Assembly (NCBI RefSeq): GCF_000725345.1 | Contig: NZ_CP008852.1 | Span: forward strand, 2,323,693 to 2,387,692 | Length of the DNA stretch: 64,000 nucleotides | Direction of reading: 5' to 3' | Origin: Pelosinus sp. UFO1 | GTDB taxonomy: Bacteria; Bacillota; Negativicutes; DSM-13327 | Part shown: positions 1-7,855 of the stretch, piece after piece | How positions within the stretch are numbered: the first letter of the stretch is position 1 | Layout: every line of letters begins with the position of its first letter | The notes under the pieces: generated by a model | Seen by the model: the letters and a program-made list of their open reading frames with translations, nothing else | Told to the model about the DNA's origin: nothing | Databases searched by the model: none | Made by a program: the position numbers and the translations under genes

Positions 1-14
1 GGAGGTGCTGAGTT

Positions 15-323
15 GTGTTTAAAATAAATAATATGTGGTTTATAATCGTTCTAACTATAATTGCATTATCGTATGATAATAATTTCACATTTTCTAATAA
101 ATATTTAGCTGTTACTTCTTATCAAATCGTGGATGTTCATAATGGAGATTCACTTTGGACGATTTCTTCCAAATACGTCACAGATAAAGATGACATACGT
201 CACTTAGTCGCAGCAGTTAAGTATCTTAACAAGTTAGATAATGATACGCAAATACATCCGGGGCAAATATTGAAGATCCCCGTTGTACAAAAAGATATTA
301 AGTATGCTCAAAAAGAGAATTAG
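15..323 (+). CDS. LysM-domain protein, YneA-like
   Basis: A 102-residue protein with an N-terminal hydrophobic segment (about residues 7-20) followed by one LysM domain (about 40-90; core pattern HNGDSLWTISSKY and a closing HPGQILKIP). LysM domains bind peptidoglycan. The short 'membrane segment plus single LysM' layout matches YneA, the SOS-induced division inhibitor that usually lies divergent from lexA. That neighbour would be left of the window edge, so the YneA assignment is inference from layout. The start is GTG at 15, with GGAGGT at 1-6 at good spacing; an upstream promoter cannot be seen. A strong terminator follows immediately. Other possibility: a general small wall-binding protein. 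Confidence 0.75.
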   Translation: MFKINNMWFIIVLTIIALSYDNNFTFSNKYLAVTSYQIVDVHNGDSLWTISSKYVTDKDDIRHLVAAVKYLNKLDNDTQIHPGQILKIPVVQKDIKYAQKEN

Positions 324-350
324 CACATTGGTTGTGCTAATTCTCTTTTT
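311..350 (+). terminator. Rho-independent terminator of the LysM gene
   Basis: A near-perfect 17-bp stem (311-327 with 333-350) begins in the last codons of the LysM gene and ends in a run of five T on the plus strand. Confidence 0.9.
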
Positions 351-426
351 GTCTGATTTCCATCTTGCCATTATGTAAACTAGAAAGAATAATTAAAACG
401 TTATATGATATAGCATACTAAAGCAA

Positions 427-630
427 TCAAACCCCTCTATAAGAGACTTCTTCAATTTGCTGTTCTGTAGACGATGAATTTATAAGCTCTGTCCTAGCTC
501 CATGTACGCCACACTCTGGGCAGAGCCATGATTGTATTTTTAATTCTTTAGTATTATCTTCAAACTGATAATCCACGATTACATATTTAGAGATTTTTTC
601 TGAATGCTCACACCATAATTGTTTTTTCAT
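427..630 (-). CDS. small zinc-ribbon-like hypothetical protein
   Basis: A 67-residue protein that I do not recognise. It has a Cys-His near the N-terminus (WCEH at about 7-10) and a CPEC pair at about 37-40, which could form a treble-clef or zinc-ribbon metal site. The C-terminus is polar. A good ribosome-binding site (GGAGG) precedes the ATG at 630. It stands alone, convergent with the LysM gene, with no partner suggesting a role. The metal site is inferred from cysteine spacing only. Confidence 0.6.
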   Translation of the reverse strand: MKKQLWCEHSEKISKYVIVDYQFEDNTKELKIQSWLCPECGVHGARTELINSSSTEQQIEEVSYRGV

Positions 631-823
631 AAATACCCTCCTAAAATTTCAGAATTATATAAAAATTATTGGGATGTAGTATTTTATTATCCGTTCTCCA
701 ATATTATGCAAGTTCTATTTGAGTGGGAAAGTATAGAAAACTATATAATAATCTGAACTTTAGGATTTTGTTGCATGTGATTACCATGTAGTAAAGCGTT
801 ATTTATTTGCTTGTAATTTTTAT

Positions 824-1207
824 CTATTCATTTGGTATATTAAATACAATTAAGCCTGGAATAATCTTATATGCTTTTAGATCCATGGTTACTAAAGTAA
901 AACCATATTCTTGTGCTGTTGCAGCGACAATTGCGTGCTCAGTAGTCATTTCAGGGAAATTGGACTTAAATACTCCAGCCTTCTGTGCTATAGATGAAGA
1001 TAAAGGGATGACTTCCACAGTTGTGAGGATTTTGCTTATTAATTCTGGACTTGCCTGAGTTAACGCATATAGTTCCATCTCTCCAATAACAGAAATTGCA
1101 GGCAATGGAGAATCGCTATGAGCGAGTGTACGCAAAAAATCAGTGGTTGCTTGGTGGCCATTTAAATGCGATATTAAAATGGATGTATCAATTAGAATTT
1201 TGTTCAT
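824..1207 (-). CDS. vapC: PIN-domain toxin, VapC family
   Basis: A 127-residue PIN-domain protein, the usual VapC length; the family consists of Mg-dependent RNases that cut tRNA or rRNA. Visible active-site acids are D7 (in ILIDTSILI), E43 (GEMELYAL) and D109 (LVTMDLKAY). The usual third acid, the D of the common D-A-x-I-A-A-T-A motif, aligns with H91 (HAIVAATA), with E90 just before it, so the catalytic set is unusual. It lies 49 nt downstream of an AbrB-type antitoxin gene in the same direction, the standard vapB-vapC arrangement. Promoter activity is expected upstream of the antitoxin. Confidence 0.85.
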   Translation of the reverse strand: MNKILIDTSILISHLNGHQATTDFLRTLAHSDSPLPAISVIGEMELYALTQASPELISKILTTVEVIPLSSSIAQKAGVFKSNFPEMTTEHAIVAATAQEYGFTLVTMDLKAYKIIPGLIVFNIPNE

Positions 1208-1256
1208 AATAAATAACTACTCCCTTTATGTTTAAAGCTTAAATAAATATCTTCTA

Positions 1257-1505
1257 CTACGAAGTTTTATCTTCGTTTGAATGACCTTCCTCCCTCTTTT
1301 TAAAACTAGCAAACGTCTCTTCAAGTATGCAAAATAACATATCTTTATCCTTGCTTATCTTTTTCTGATTCCCTTCTAATAAAATGAATCCTTCTTCTGT
1401 AACTTTTGCCATCAATATATCATTTTCGTTTATTTCCAACTTTTTTCGTATATCCGATGGAATTGTTATTTGCCCCTTTGGGTTTACTTTGCAGGAAAAA
1501 TTCAT
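1257..1505 (-). CDS. vapB: AbrB/MazE-fold antitoxin (VapB-like)
   Basis: An 82-residue protein. The N-terminal 45 residues form a SpoVT/AbrB swapped-hairpin DNA-binding domain (pattern VNPKGQITIPSDIRKKLEINENDIL), and the polar, charged C-terminal tail would wrap the toxin. GGGGAG precedes the ATG at 1505. Antitoxins of this type bind their own promoter and neutralise the downstream PIN toxin. The family is clear; neutralisation of this particular VapC is inferred from adjacency. Confidence 0.85.
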   Translation of the reverse strand: MNFSCKVNPKGQITIPSDIRKKLEINENDILMAKVTEEGFILLEGNQKKISKDKDMLFCILEETFASFKKREEGHSNEDKTS

Positions 1506-1645
1506 ACTTTGCTCCCCTTTTCGTAGTAGCGGTAATTTTTAATTTAAATGTAGTCTATCATAAAAAGAGGAATTGTTCAATGTTGCTTACTATTTTATTG
1601 ACTTTTTCTAATTAATGACATAAAATTAAATAAAAACTCAATGTT

Positions 1646-1664
1646 CGATAATTTAAGATTATCG
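1646..1664. repeat. 7-5-7 perfect inverted repeat upstream of the recombinase
   Basis: The arms CGATAAT (1646-1652) and ATTATCG (1658-1664) flank a 5-nt centre, TTAAG. The repeat ends 31 nt before the recombinase ATG. Size and position fit either an operator or a recombinase core site; the sequence alone does not decide. Confidence 0.6.
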
Positions 1665-1695
1665 TATATTGAAAAATACGAAAAGGAATAAAAAT

Positions 1696-2667
1696 ATGAA
1701 TAATATTACTACGTATGACAAAGAAGAAATCACTACCGAAACATACCATAAATACATAAAACAAGGAAAAAAACTAATTATAAGTTCTAAGGCGAAAAAT
1801 ACCACGAAAGCATATTCTTCTGATTGGAGGATGTTTTCTGAGTGGTGTGCGACGGAAGGCGTATCGTCTTTACCGGCGACGCCTGAAACGGTGGTTGCAT
1901 ATTTATCCTACTTGTTTACGCAAAAGAAGAAACCTAGCACAATTTCTCGTCAAAAGAGTACAATTAGCCAGGCGCATGCCACTGCGGGTTATGATTCGCC
2001 AACAACAGCAAAAATGGTCATAGATACTGTGAAAGGCATTAAACGTGAGTTAGGTATTATGCGTAATAAAAAAAGTCCTTTATTATCTGAAGATTTACAG
2101 CTAATTTGCGATAAAAAGGGGGACCTAAGAAGTCTTCGAGACTGCGCCTTATTATTAATAGGTTTCTCGGGCGCTTTCCGCCGTTCGGAATTAATTTCAT
2201 TAGATGTAGAGGATGTCCGTTTTACGAGGGAAGGACTTAGAGTCATATTGCGGCGCTCAAAGACTGACCAAGAAGGTGCTGGAATGGAAAAAGGAATTGC
2301 TTATGGTTCTAATCCAGATACATGTCCAGTGCGAACCTTGCAAGATTGGCTAGAGGCTGCTCAAATAAAGAGCGGGCCACTTTTCCGTCAAATTAATAAG
2401 TATGGTCAAGTATCTAAAAAAAGGTTGGCATCCCCTCATTCCGTAGCTAGAATTGTAAAAGAATATGTACAAAAAATTGGCCTCTTAGAAGGTCAATACT
2501 CTGGTCATAGTTTACGGGCTGGTTTTGCTACAGAAGCCTCTGGTAATGGAGCATCATTAGATGATATTATGCGACAGACAGGCCATAGAAGCGTAGAAAT
2601 GGTGCGCGAATATATTAGAAAACAAAATATTTTTAAGAATAATGCTTCCACAAAACTTGGGTTATAG
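1696..2667 (+). CDS. tyrosine-type site-specific recombinase/integrase
   Basis: About 323 residues from the ATG at 1696, chosen because AAAAGGA lies 9 nt upstream; an in-frame TTG at 1669 has no good site. The N-terminal SAM-like core-binding domain (about 30-125) is followed by the catalytic domain with the arginine in GAFRRSELISLDVEDV, the HSLR box, the second histidine in TGHRS and the nucleophile tyrosine in VREYIRKQ. All are intact, so the enzyme should be active. It has the streamlined form common in Firmicutes plasmids and chromosomes, not a large phage integrase. No phage genes flank it. It neighbours a toxin-antitoxin pair and a perfect inverted repeat, which suggests an accessory island. 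Confidence 0.9.
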   Translation: MNNITTYDKEEITTETYHKYIKQGKKLIISSKAKNTTKAYSSDWRMFSEWCATEGVSSLPATPETVVAYLSYLFTQKKKPSTISRQKSTISQAHATAGYDSPTTAKMVIDTVKGIKRELGIMRNKKSPLLSEDLQLICDKKGDLRSLRDCALLLIGFSGAFRRSELISLDVEDVRFTREGLRVILRRSKTDQEGAGMEKGIAYGSNPDTCPVRTLQDWLEAAQIKSGPLFRQINKYGQVSKKRLASPHSVARIVKEYVQKIGLLEGQYSGHSLRAGFATEASGNGASLDDIMRQTGHRSVEMVREYIRKQNIFKNNASTKLGL

Positions 2668-2689
2668 AAATTTTACAGAACTTATAGAA

Positions 2690-2719
2690 AAAAGCGTCCT
2701 AATTTGGACGCTTTTCTTA
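2690..2719 (+). terminator. terminator after the recombinase gene
   Basis: A 10-bp stem AAAAGCGTCC (2690-2699) / GGACGCTTTT (2706-2715) with a 6-nt loop, continuing into TTTTCTT on the plus strand. Confidence 0.9.
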
Positions 2720-2779
2720 TAATAAAATAGCATTATGGGGTTATATGATCAATATAATAATAAAAAAGGGGGATATAAT

Positions 2780-3181
2780 ATGAGCAAATCGGAAGATACA
2801 AATGAGGAATTACAAGAAAATTACCAACAAGAGCTTGCAAGTGATTTTTATAAAAAACTAAGTCATTATATGGATGAATTTGATAAGAGTCTTAATCAGG
2901 AGCAAGAAGTTGGAGTTAAGTTGGTAAATTTTGGCCAAACTGTACAATTTACAGTACACAGTATTGGTTATTTTAATCCAAAATTAATATGTTTTTATGG
3001 CGAAATGCCAGATGGGTCAGCTATTCAATTAATCCAACATGTTAATCAAATTAGTTTTCTTCTTACAGCTGTACAACGTAAAAATCCCGAAGTGCCTAAA
3101 CGTCCAATTGGATTTTGCTCAGATTTTTTTAGATATAAGGAAGGATATCCAGAGTATATAGGATTTACTCCCCGTAAATAA
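2780..3181 (+). CDS. conserved protein of unknown function (possibly DUF6173)
   Basis: A 133-residue soluble protein starting at the ATG at 2780, with AAAGGGGG in front; an upstream in-frame ATG at 2735 lacks a site. The N-terminus is acidic and helical (about 1-50). The C-terminal half has alternating strands with the pattern VQFTVHSIGYFNPKLICFYG, then IQLIQHVNQISFLL, ending in a Pro-rich KRPIGF motif. I associate this pattern with the DUF6173 family, but only from memory. It sits between the integrase and a convergent gene 21 nt away, and nothing nearby tells its role. Confidence 0.65.
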   Translation: MSKSEDTNEELQENYQQELASDFYKKLSHYMDEFDKSLNQEQEVGVKLVNFGQTVQFTVHSIGYFNPKLICFYGEMPDGSAIQLIQHVNQISFLLTAVQRKNPEVPKRPIGFCSDFFRYKEGYPEYIGFTPRK

Positions 3182-3202
3182 GGAAGGGACTTATGCTAGT
3201 TT

Positions 3203-4027
3203 TTATTCTAAACTGAGTCGTTTTACACATACATTAACTTCTTTTACGACTAATCCGGTCATTTGCTCCACCATCGATTTAATACGCCTCTGGGCTTGAT
3301 ATGTGATATCCCAAAGGGAATTACCATATTGTACAGTTATATCTAAGTATATGGAAATGCCTTTTTCTTTATCAGGGGAATACTTTATATTTATTTGACT
3401 AGTATTGGGTATTTCTGGAACATTTGTAGCTACGTGATCAACAATAGTAGCGATTGCCGCATCGGAAATAAGTAGTTTGCCATAATAGCTAAAGGTTGGA
3501 CGAACAATTGACTTTTCACCAATTTTGCGACGTCGTGTTTTAGGTTTCTTGAAGAATATATCTAAAGGGTCTATAAGATAACCTGAAAAATGGGGTTTTA
3601 ATTCTATTGTTGGTACTGGAATGATATGTTTGCCTTCTTTTAATCTACTTTCACGAGCTTTAGCAATTTCTGCAGGTGTAGCGATATCTTCAATCATAAT
3701 TACTTTGCTAATCTTAGGTAATTCTAAAATATGAACAATTTTCTCAACCATATTGATCGAGGTTCCTAAAACTAGAATGCGTGTTGGCATTACATTTTTG
3801 ATTGCCTCTCGTACTTCTTGCGCATGATCTTCTTCCATAAAAATTGCTCGCTTAACAGCCATTATTTTACTGGCTTCTTTTTTAGCAGAGTGACCAGCAA
3901 TAATCTTACTATCCTTAATTAATAAGCCATCATCAATAATTGTATCAATATGATGTTCATGTGCAACAATTAATGCTCTATGACTTTTTCCAGTACCACT
4001 TGGCCCCACTAGTGCGATGATGTCCAT
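3203..4027 (-). CDS. P-loop ATPase fused to an Asp23/Gls24 domain
   Basis: A 274-residue two-part protein. Residues 1-150 form a small P-loop domain with a clear Walker A (GPSGTGKS at 8-15) and hydrophobic strands such as RILVLGTS. A basic linker (KKPKTRRRK, about 160-168) follows. Residues about 175-272 form an Asp23/Gls24 (alkaline-shock) domain, recognisable by the LLISDAAIATIVDHVATNVPEI start and the TGLVVKEVNVCV end. Stand-alone Asp23 proteins are envelope-stress or membrane-anchor partners, and fusion to an ATP-binding domain is unusual. The gene stands alone with a good ribosome-binding site. Its function is unknown; nucleotide binding is predicted, while a role at the envelope is inference. 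Confidence 0.8.
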   Translation of the reverse strand: MDIIALVGPSGTGKSHRALIVAHEHHIDTIIDDGLLIKDSKIIAGHSAKKEASKIMAVKRAIFMEEDHAQEVREAIKNVMPTRILVLGTSINMVEKIVHILELPKISKVIMIEDIATPAEIAKARESRLKEGKHIIPVPTIELKPHFSGYLIDPLDIFFKKPKTRRRKIGEKSIVRPTFSYYGKLLISDAAIATIVDHVATNVPEIPNTSQINIKYSPDKEKGISIYLDITVQYGNSLWDITYQAQRRIKSMVEQMTGLVVKEVNVCVKRLSLE

Positions 4028-4200
4028 CGGGTAGCCTCCTATTATTTTATATATGGCGATAAGTATTCATAAATAAAAATAAACATCTTTTAAGATGTTG
4101 TCAAGTAAAGAAAAGTTTTTTATTCTTATTCTTTAGATTATAGTACAAAACTTATTAAAAGATAAACCTTTATATTTATTTTAACTAATTAAGTATAGGT

Positions 4201-4235
4201 AAACTCCCCCTTTATTATTCATTTAGGAGGAGTTT
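4201..4235 (-). terminator. hairpin downstream of the PHP gene
   Basis: An 11-bp stem with one wobble pair (AAACTCCCCC-side 4201-4211, AGGAGGAGTTT 4225-4235). The following minus-strand sequence is AT-rich but lacks a clean T run, so this is a plausible, not certain, terminator. Confidence 0.5.
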
Positions 4236-4258
4236 TGTAGTTATAGAACAAGTCAAAA

Positions 4259-5065
4259 TCACTTTTGTAGCTTTTTTACTAGCGATGCTGAAATTGTAAA
4301 TACCCCCAATTTTTCAGGAAACCTAGTAGGAACAGCATGGAAATCTGATCCACCTGTTACTAGTAGTTGATGATCAGTCGCTATATTTAAGTATTTTTCC
4401 ACTTGAAATTCTGTATGTGTAGGATGGTATACTTCCAGTCCTAGAATGCCAGTAGCGATAAGATCCCTAACAATATTGTCATCCCCAATCAAACCGGGAT
4501 GTGCTAAGACTGGAATACCACCGGCTCTTTTTATTAAATTGATGACTTGTAGTGGTGTCAGTTTATAATGAGGCACATAGGCTGGCCCATTTTTATCTAA
4601 TAACCTCGTAAAAACATCAGAAACATTAGAGAAATAGCCCTTTTCTATTAGCGCCTTAGCAAGATGAGGCCTGCCGATAGAGGTAGCTTGTTGTGCAATT
4701 TCTAGTACACGTAAATAATCAATATTATAACCTAAATGGTTAAGCTTTTCTACCATTTCTTTTATACGGTTGCGACGATGGGTAACTAAAACTTCTAAAT
4801 GGTTGCGTAATTCAAAATTGTTTATATCAATTTGATAGCCTAAGATGTGCACTTCATTTGTCGGCAAATCGGTACTAAACTCTATGCCAGGGATAATACC
4901 AATCGTGGTAACTTTTGTGTAATTTAGTTCTAATAAACCATCAACGGTATCATGATCGGTGATGGCAATATAGGAAAGACCGGCTTCGATAGCTTGTTTA
5001 AGAATTTCTTGAGGTGAGAGATGCCCATCAGAAGCTGTAGTATGAATGTGTAAATCAGCTGTCAT
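4259..5065 (-). CDS. PHP-domain phosphoesterase (RnaseAM/YciV-like)
   Basis: A 268-residue PHP-family metal phosphoesterase. Metal ligands are visible: DLHIHTTASDG at the N-terminus (H6, H8), the ITDHDT box at about 36-41, PGIEFST, ARVLAHP-like IPVLAHPG in the middle and GGSDFHA near the end. This set and the length match the YciV/RnaseAM group, which hydrolyse nucleoside 3',5'-bisphosphates or short RNA 5' ends. The ATG overlaps the end of the upstream aminopeptidase gene by 11 nt, so the two are probably translated from one mRNA. The substrate is not shown by the sequence. Confidence 0.85.
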   Translation of the reverse strand: MTADLHIHTTASDGHLSPQEILKQAIEAGLSYIAITDHDTVDGLLELNYTKVTTIGIIPGIEFSTDLPTNEVHILGYQIDINNFELRNHLEVLVTHRRNRIKEMVEKLNHLGYNIDYLRVLEIAQQATSIGRPHLAKALIEKGYFSNVSDVFTRLLDKNGPAYVPHYKLTPLQVINLIKRAGGIPVLAHPGLIGDDNIVRDLIATGILGLEVYHPTHTEFQVEKYLNIATDHQLLVTGGSDFHAVPTRFPEKLGVFTISASLVKKLQK

Positions 5066-6563
5066 GTTGGCTTATATTTAGAGCTAGTTGTATTAGGGTT
5101 CTTGTAGCTACGCCTGTAGCACCTTTAACTTTATAGCCCTCTTCTTTCTCAATGTATGCAGTGCCGGCAATATCTATATGGACCCAGGGAGTCTTCTCAA
5201 CGAATTCTTCAATAAAAGATCCAGCAGTAATGGCTCCAGCCATACGGCCACCAGAATTTTTTAAATCAGCAATCGTACCTTTCAGCTGCTCTTTGTACTC
5301 AGGAAAGTTTGGTAATTCCCACATTTTTTCTCCTGCATCAGTGGCTGCATGTAGCACTTGTTGGCAAAGGGTACTATCATTAGTGATTAAGCCAGAAGCT
5401 ACATTCCCCAGCGCAACAACACATGCACCTGTTAAAGTGGCAATATCAATGATTTGAGTGGCACCTAACTTGTTAGCATAAGTAATAGCATCTGCAAGAA
5501 TAAGCCTTCCTTCGGCATCTGTAGTAATAATCTCGATGGTTTTACCACTCATTGAGTAAATGACATCACCAGGCTTAAAGGCATTTCCATCAGGCATATT
5601 TTCGGTGCAAGGAATAAGCCCAATAATATTAATTTTGGGTTTAAGTTCTCCAATCGCTGCCATGGCACCTAATACTGCAGCCCCACCTGCCATATCACTT
5701 TTCATCTCACCCATATTTAAGCTTGGTTTGATAGAAATACCACCACTATCAAAAGTGACACCTTTTCCTACGAACGCTGTAATTTGTTTACTAGTTCTAT
5801 CTCCCATATATCTTATAACAATCATTTTAGGAGGCTGAACGCTGCCTCGAGTGACCGCCAATAAAGCGTGCATGTTTTCTTTTTCCATATCTTCTTTCTC
5901 TAGTACTGAAAATTCAACGTTACTTAGTTGGGCAATTTCTTGCGCACAAATAGCCATTTTAGTAGGCGTCATATACTGAGCAGGGTGATTAACTAAATCA
6001 CGAGCTAGATTAACCTTTTCACTAATTATAGCAGCATTGTGGATACCCTTTTTCAGGAAAGATGCATTATTAGCATCATTTTCGATAAGGAATAAAGTTC
6101 GAATGTCTGCATTTTCAGGTTTATTTGTCTTATAGTAATTAAATTGATACATTCCTAAGATCATGCCCTCTAAAAGGGCTTGTACAATTTTTTGAATATC
6201 ATTCTTTTCCGTAACTAAATCACAGGGAATCATGGCAATAGATATAGAATGTAATTTCTTTATTACACGCGCAACAATCCCAGATAACGCTCTTATTTTA
6301 TCAATACTTAAGCTTTCCTTTTCTCCCATACCAAGTAGCACGACATGTTTAGCGTTAAGCATTCCAAAGGTATGAATAATAGTAGTTTCGCCATACTTAC
6401 TACAATCAGAGTTCTCTGATATAATGTTGCTTATGTGACCTGATAATGCGTTATCAATTAGCTTTGTATACTCATTTTGCTCTACAACGTCTTTAAATAT
6501 GTGAATGATCAAAGTATCACATGAGATCTTAGTTATTGAGTTATTTGTTACTACTATTTCCAT
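5055..6563 (-). CDS. pepA: leucyl aminopeptidase (M17)
   Basis: A 502-residue cytosolic di-zinc aminopeptidase that releases N-terminal residues from peptides. The N-terminal macro-like domain (1-about 175) precedes the catalytic domain. Metal and catalytic residues are seen in VGKGVTFDSGG, KSDMAGGAAV and TTDAEGRL. The last is the M17 signature with its first Asn replaced by Thr; the Asp and Glu metal ligands remain. ATG at 6563 has GGAGG upstream. It is followed, overlapping, by the PHP phosphoesterase gene. Confidence 0.95.
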   Translation of the reverse strand: MEIVVTNNSITKISCDTLIIHIFKDVVEQNEYTKLIDNALSGHISNIISENSDCSKYGETTIIHTFGMLNAKHVVLLGMGEKESLSIDKIRALSGIVARVIKKLHSISIAMIPCDLVTEKNDIQKIVQALLEGMILGMYQFNYYKTNKPENADIRTLFLIENDANNASFLKKGIHNAAIISEKVNLARDLVNHPAQYMTPTKMAICAQEIAQLSNVEFSVLEKEDMEKENMHALLAVTRGSVQPPKMIVIRYMGDRTSKQITAFVGKGVTFDSGGISIKPSLNMGEMKSDMAGGAAVLGAMAAIGELKPKINIIGLIPCTENMPDGNAFKPGDVIYSMSGKTIEIITTDAEGRLILADAITYANKLGATQIIDIATLTGACVVALGNVASGLITNDSTLCQQVLHAATDAGEKMWELPNFPEYKEQLKGTIADLKNSGGRMAGAITAGSFIEEFVEKTPWVHIDIAGTAYIEKEEGYKVKGATGVATRTLIQLALNISQHDS

Positions 6564-6626
6564 TGCAAACCTCCATGTTAAATTATTATATGTACATAAT
6601 ACTATTGTACCCCAAATAAAATAGCT

Positions 6627-6652
6627 AAAACCTGTTCCTTAGAACAGGTTTT
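6627..6652 (-). terminator. terminator of spoVS
   Basis: A perfect 11-bp stem AAAACCTGTTC / GAACAGGTTTT with loop CTTA. It lies 6 nt after the spoVS stop codon; the minus-strand tail is T-rich (GCTATTTTATTT). Confidence 0.9.
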
Positions 6653-6658
6653 AATTAT

Positions 6659-6919
6659 TTATCGCGGTTGGACTATTAGTTTCATGGCGGTTCGTTCCTC
6701 ACCATCAATTAAAATGTCAGTAAAGGCAGGGATGCAAATAAGGTCAACACCATGAGGTGCTACAAATCCTCTTGCAATTGCTACTGCTTTTACTGCCTGG
6801 TTAAGTGCGCCTGCGCCAATTGCTTGCATTTCGGCGCCGCCTCGTTCTCTTAGCACTCCAGCCAATGCACCTGCTACAGAATTCGGGTTAGATTTTGCTG
6901 ATACTTTTAAGACTTCCAT
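6659..6919 (-). CDS. spoVS: stage V sporulation protein S
   Basis: An 86-residue SpoVS, the family's usual length and one of the most conserved sporulation proteins. The pattern VLKVSAKSNPNSVAGALAGVLRERG at the start and the PHGVDLICIPAF segment are diagnostic. In Bacillus it is a small Alba-like protein needed for spore coat assembly and for relief of a block at septation. The gene has its own terminator and a SigmaH-type promoter upstream. Its presence supports an endospore-forming host. Confidence 0.95.
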   Translation of the reverse strand: MEVLKVSAKSNPNSVAGALAGVLRERGGAEMQAIGAGALNQAVKAVAIARGFVAPHGVDLICIPAFTDILIDGEERTAMKLIVQPR

Positions 6920-6976
6920 GTTTTTTAGTACCCTCCTTTTAGTTAGAAAGCAAATGATAAAGTCCTTATTATATCA

Positions 6977-7006
6977 GTATTCGTTGTGTACCCAAAAAAT
7001 TCCTTT
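6977..7006 (-). promoter_or_regulatory. SigmaH-like promoter of spoVS
   Basis: On the minus strand, AAAGGAATT (7006-6998) is followed by a 12-nt spacer and AACGAATAC (6985-6977). This matches the Bacillus SigmaH pattern RnAGGAwww-N11/12-RnnGAATww at all but the last base. A SigmaA-type TATAAT lies slightly further downstream without a good -35. spoVS is SigmaH-dependent in B. subtilis, which supports the call. Confidence 0.65.
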
Positions 7007-7027
7007 TTTTATATTGAAGAAATAAAT

Positions 7028-7813
7028 TTAAAATTTCAAATTTTCTTGTATTCGTGTAATCTCGCTTACTTTATTTGAGCTAGGATCAATTTTTATTATA
7101 ATTGCACAAAAAATTGATTCATTACCAGTAGCAACAGTAAACCTAGTTGGCAGTCCTGTTAAAAACTTTTTTATTACAGGTTCTTTATCTACCCCTAATA
7201 CTGAGTTTAAAGTTCCTACCATGCCAATGTCAGAGATGTAAGCAGTACCTTGTGGTAGAACACGTTCATCTGCAGTTTGAATATGTGTGTGGGTTCCTGC
7301 GATACATGACACCTGCCCATCTAAATACCAACCCAAAGATAATTTTTCCGAAGTAGCTTCCGCATGAAAATCTATAATAATAACTTCACAGGTATCTTTA
7401 ATTTCACATAAAATTTCACTGGCAGTACGAAATGGACAATCTATTGGGGGCATAAATACGCGACCTAGGAGATTAATAATAGCGACGTTTCGCCCCTGAA
7501 CAGATAATATATGAAAGCCTCTACCTGGTGTGCCAGGAGGATAGTTCGCTGGACGAATTAAATTCGATTCTAAATCAATAAAATCAAATACTTCTTTTTT
7601 ATCCCAAACATGATTCCCTGTTGTAATGCTATCAATACCCATTGAAAAGAGTTCCTTTAATACATTCGCAGTAATCCCGACCCCACCAGCTGAATTTTCA
7701 CCATTCGCTATGATTAAGTCTAAATTGTATTTTTCTTTTAATAGAGGAATAAAATGAGCAGCAGTACGCCTACCAGGTTGACCACAAATATCACCAATCA
7801 TCATAATATTCAT
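7028..7813 (-). CDS. ymdB: YmdB-type metallophosphoesterase
   Basis: A 261-residue member of the TIGR00282 calcineurin-like family. Metal ligands appear in MIGDICGQPGRR, NGENSAGG, TGNHVWDKKE, DFHAEATSEK and GTHTHIQTAD. B. subtilis YmdB hydrolyses 2',3'-cyclic nucleotides, and its loss changes biofilm and motility decisions. The gene lies downstream of rny with one unknown gene between; in Bacillus rny-ymdB are adjacent, so the partnership with RNA turnover is conserved. ATG at 7813 has GGAGG upstream. Confidence 0.95.
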   Translation of the reverse strand: MNIMMIGDICGQPGRRTAAHFIPLLKEKYNLDLIIANGENSAGGVGITANVLKELFSMGIDSITTGNHVWDKKEVFDFIDLESNLIRPANYPPGTPGRGFHILSVQGRNVAIINLLGRVFMPPIDCPFRTASEILCEIKDTCEVIIIDFHAEATSEKLSLGWYLDGQVSCIAGTHTHIQTADERVLPQGTAYISDIGMVGTLNSVLGVDKEPVIKKFLTGLPTRFTVATGNESIFCAIIIKIDPSSNKVSEITRIQENLKF

Positions 7814-7855
7814 TTGTAATCCTCCAATTAAGACTATTTAATAGAAATGATATAT

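Noticed and set aside
807-1058. 83-codon plus-strand frame
   Set aside because: Antisense shadow of the vapC gene, which has clear family motifs and a paired antitoxin.
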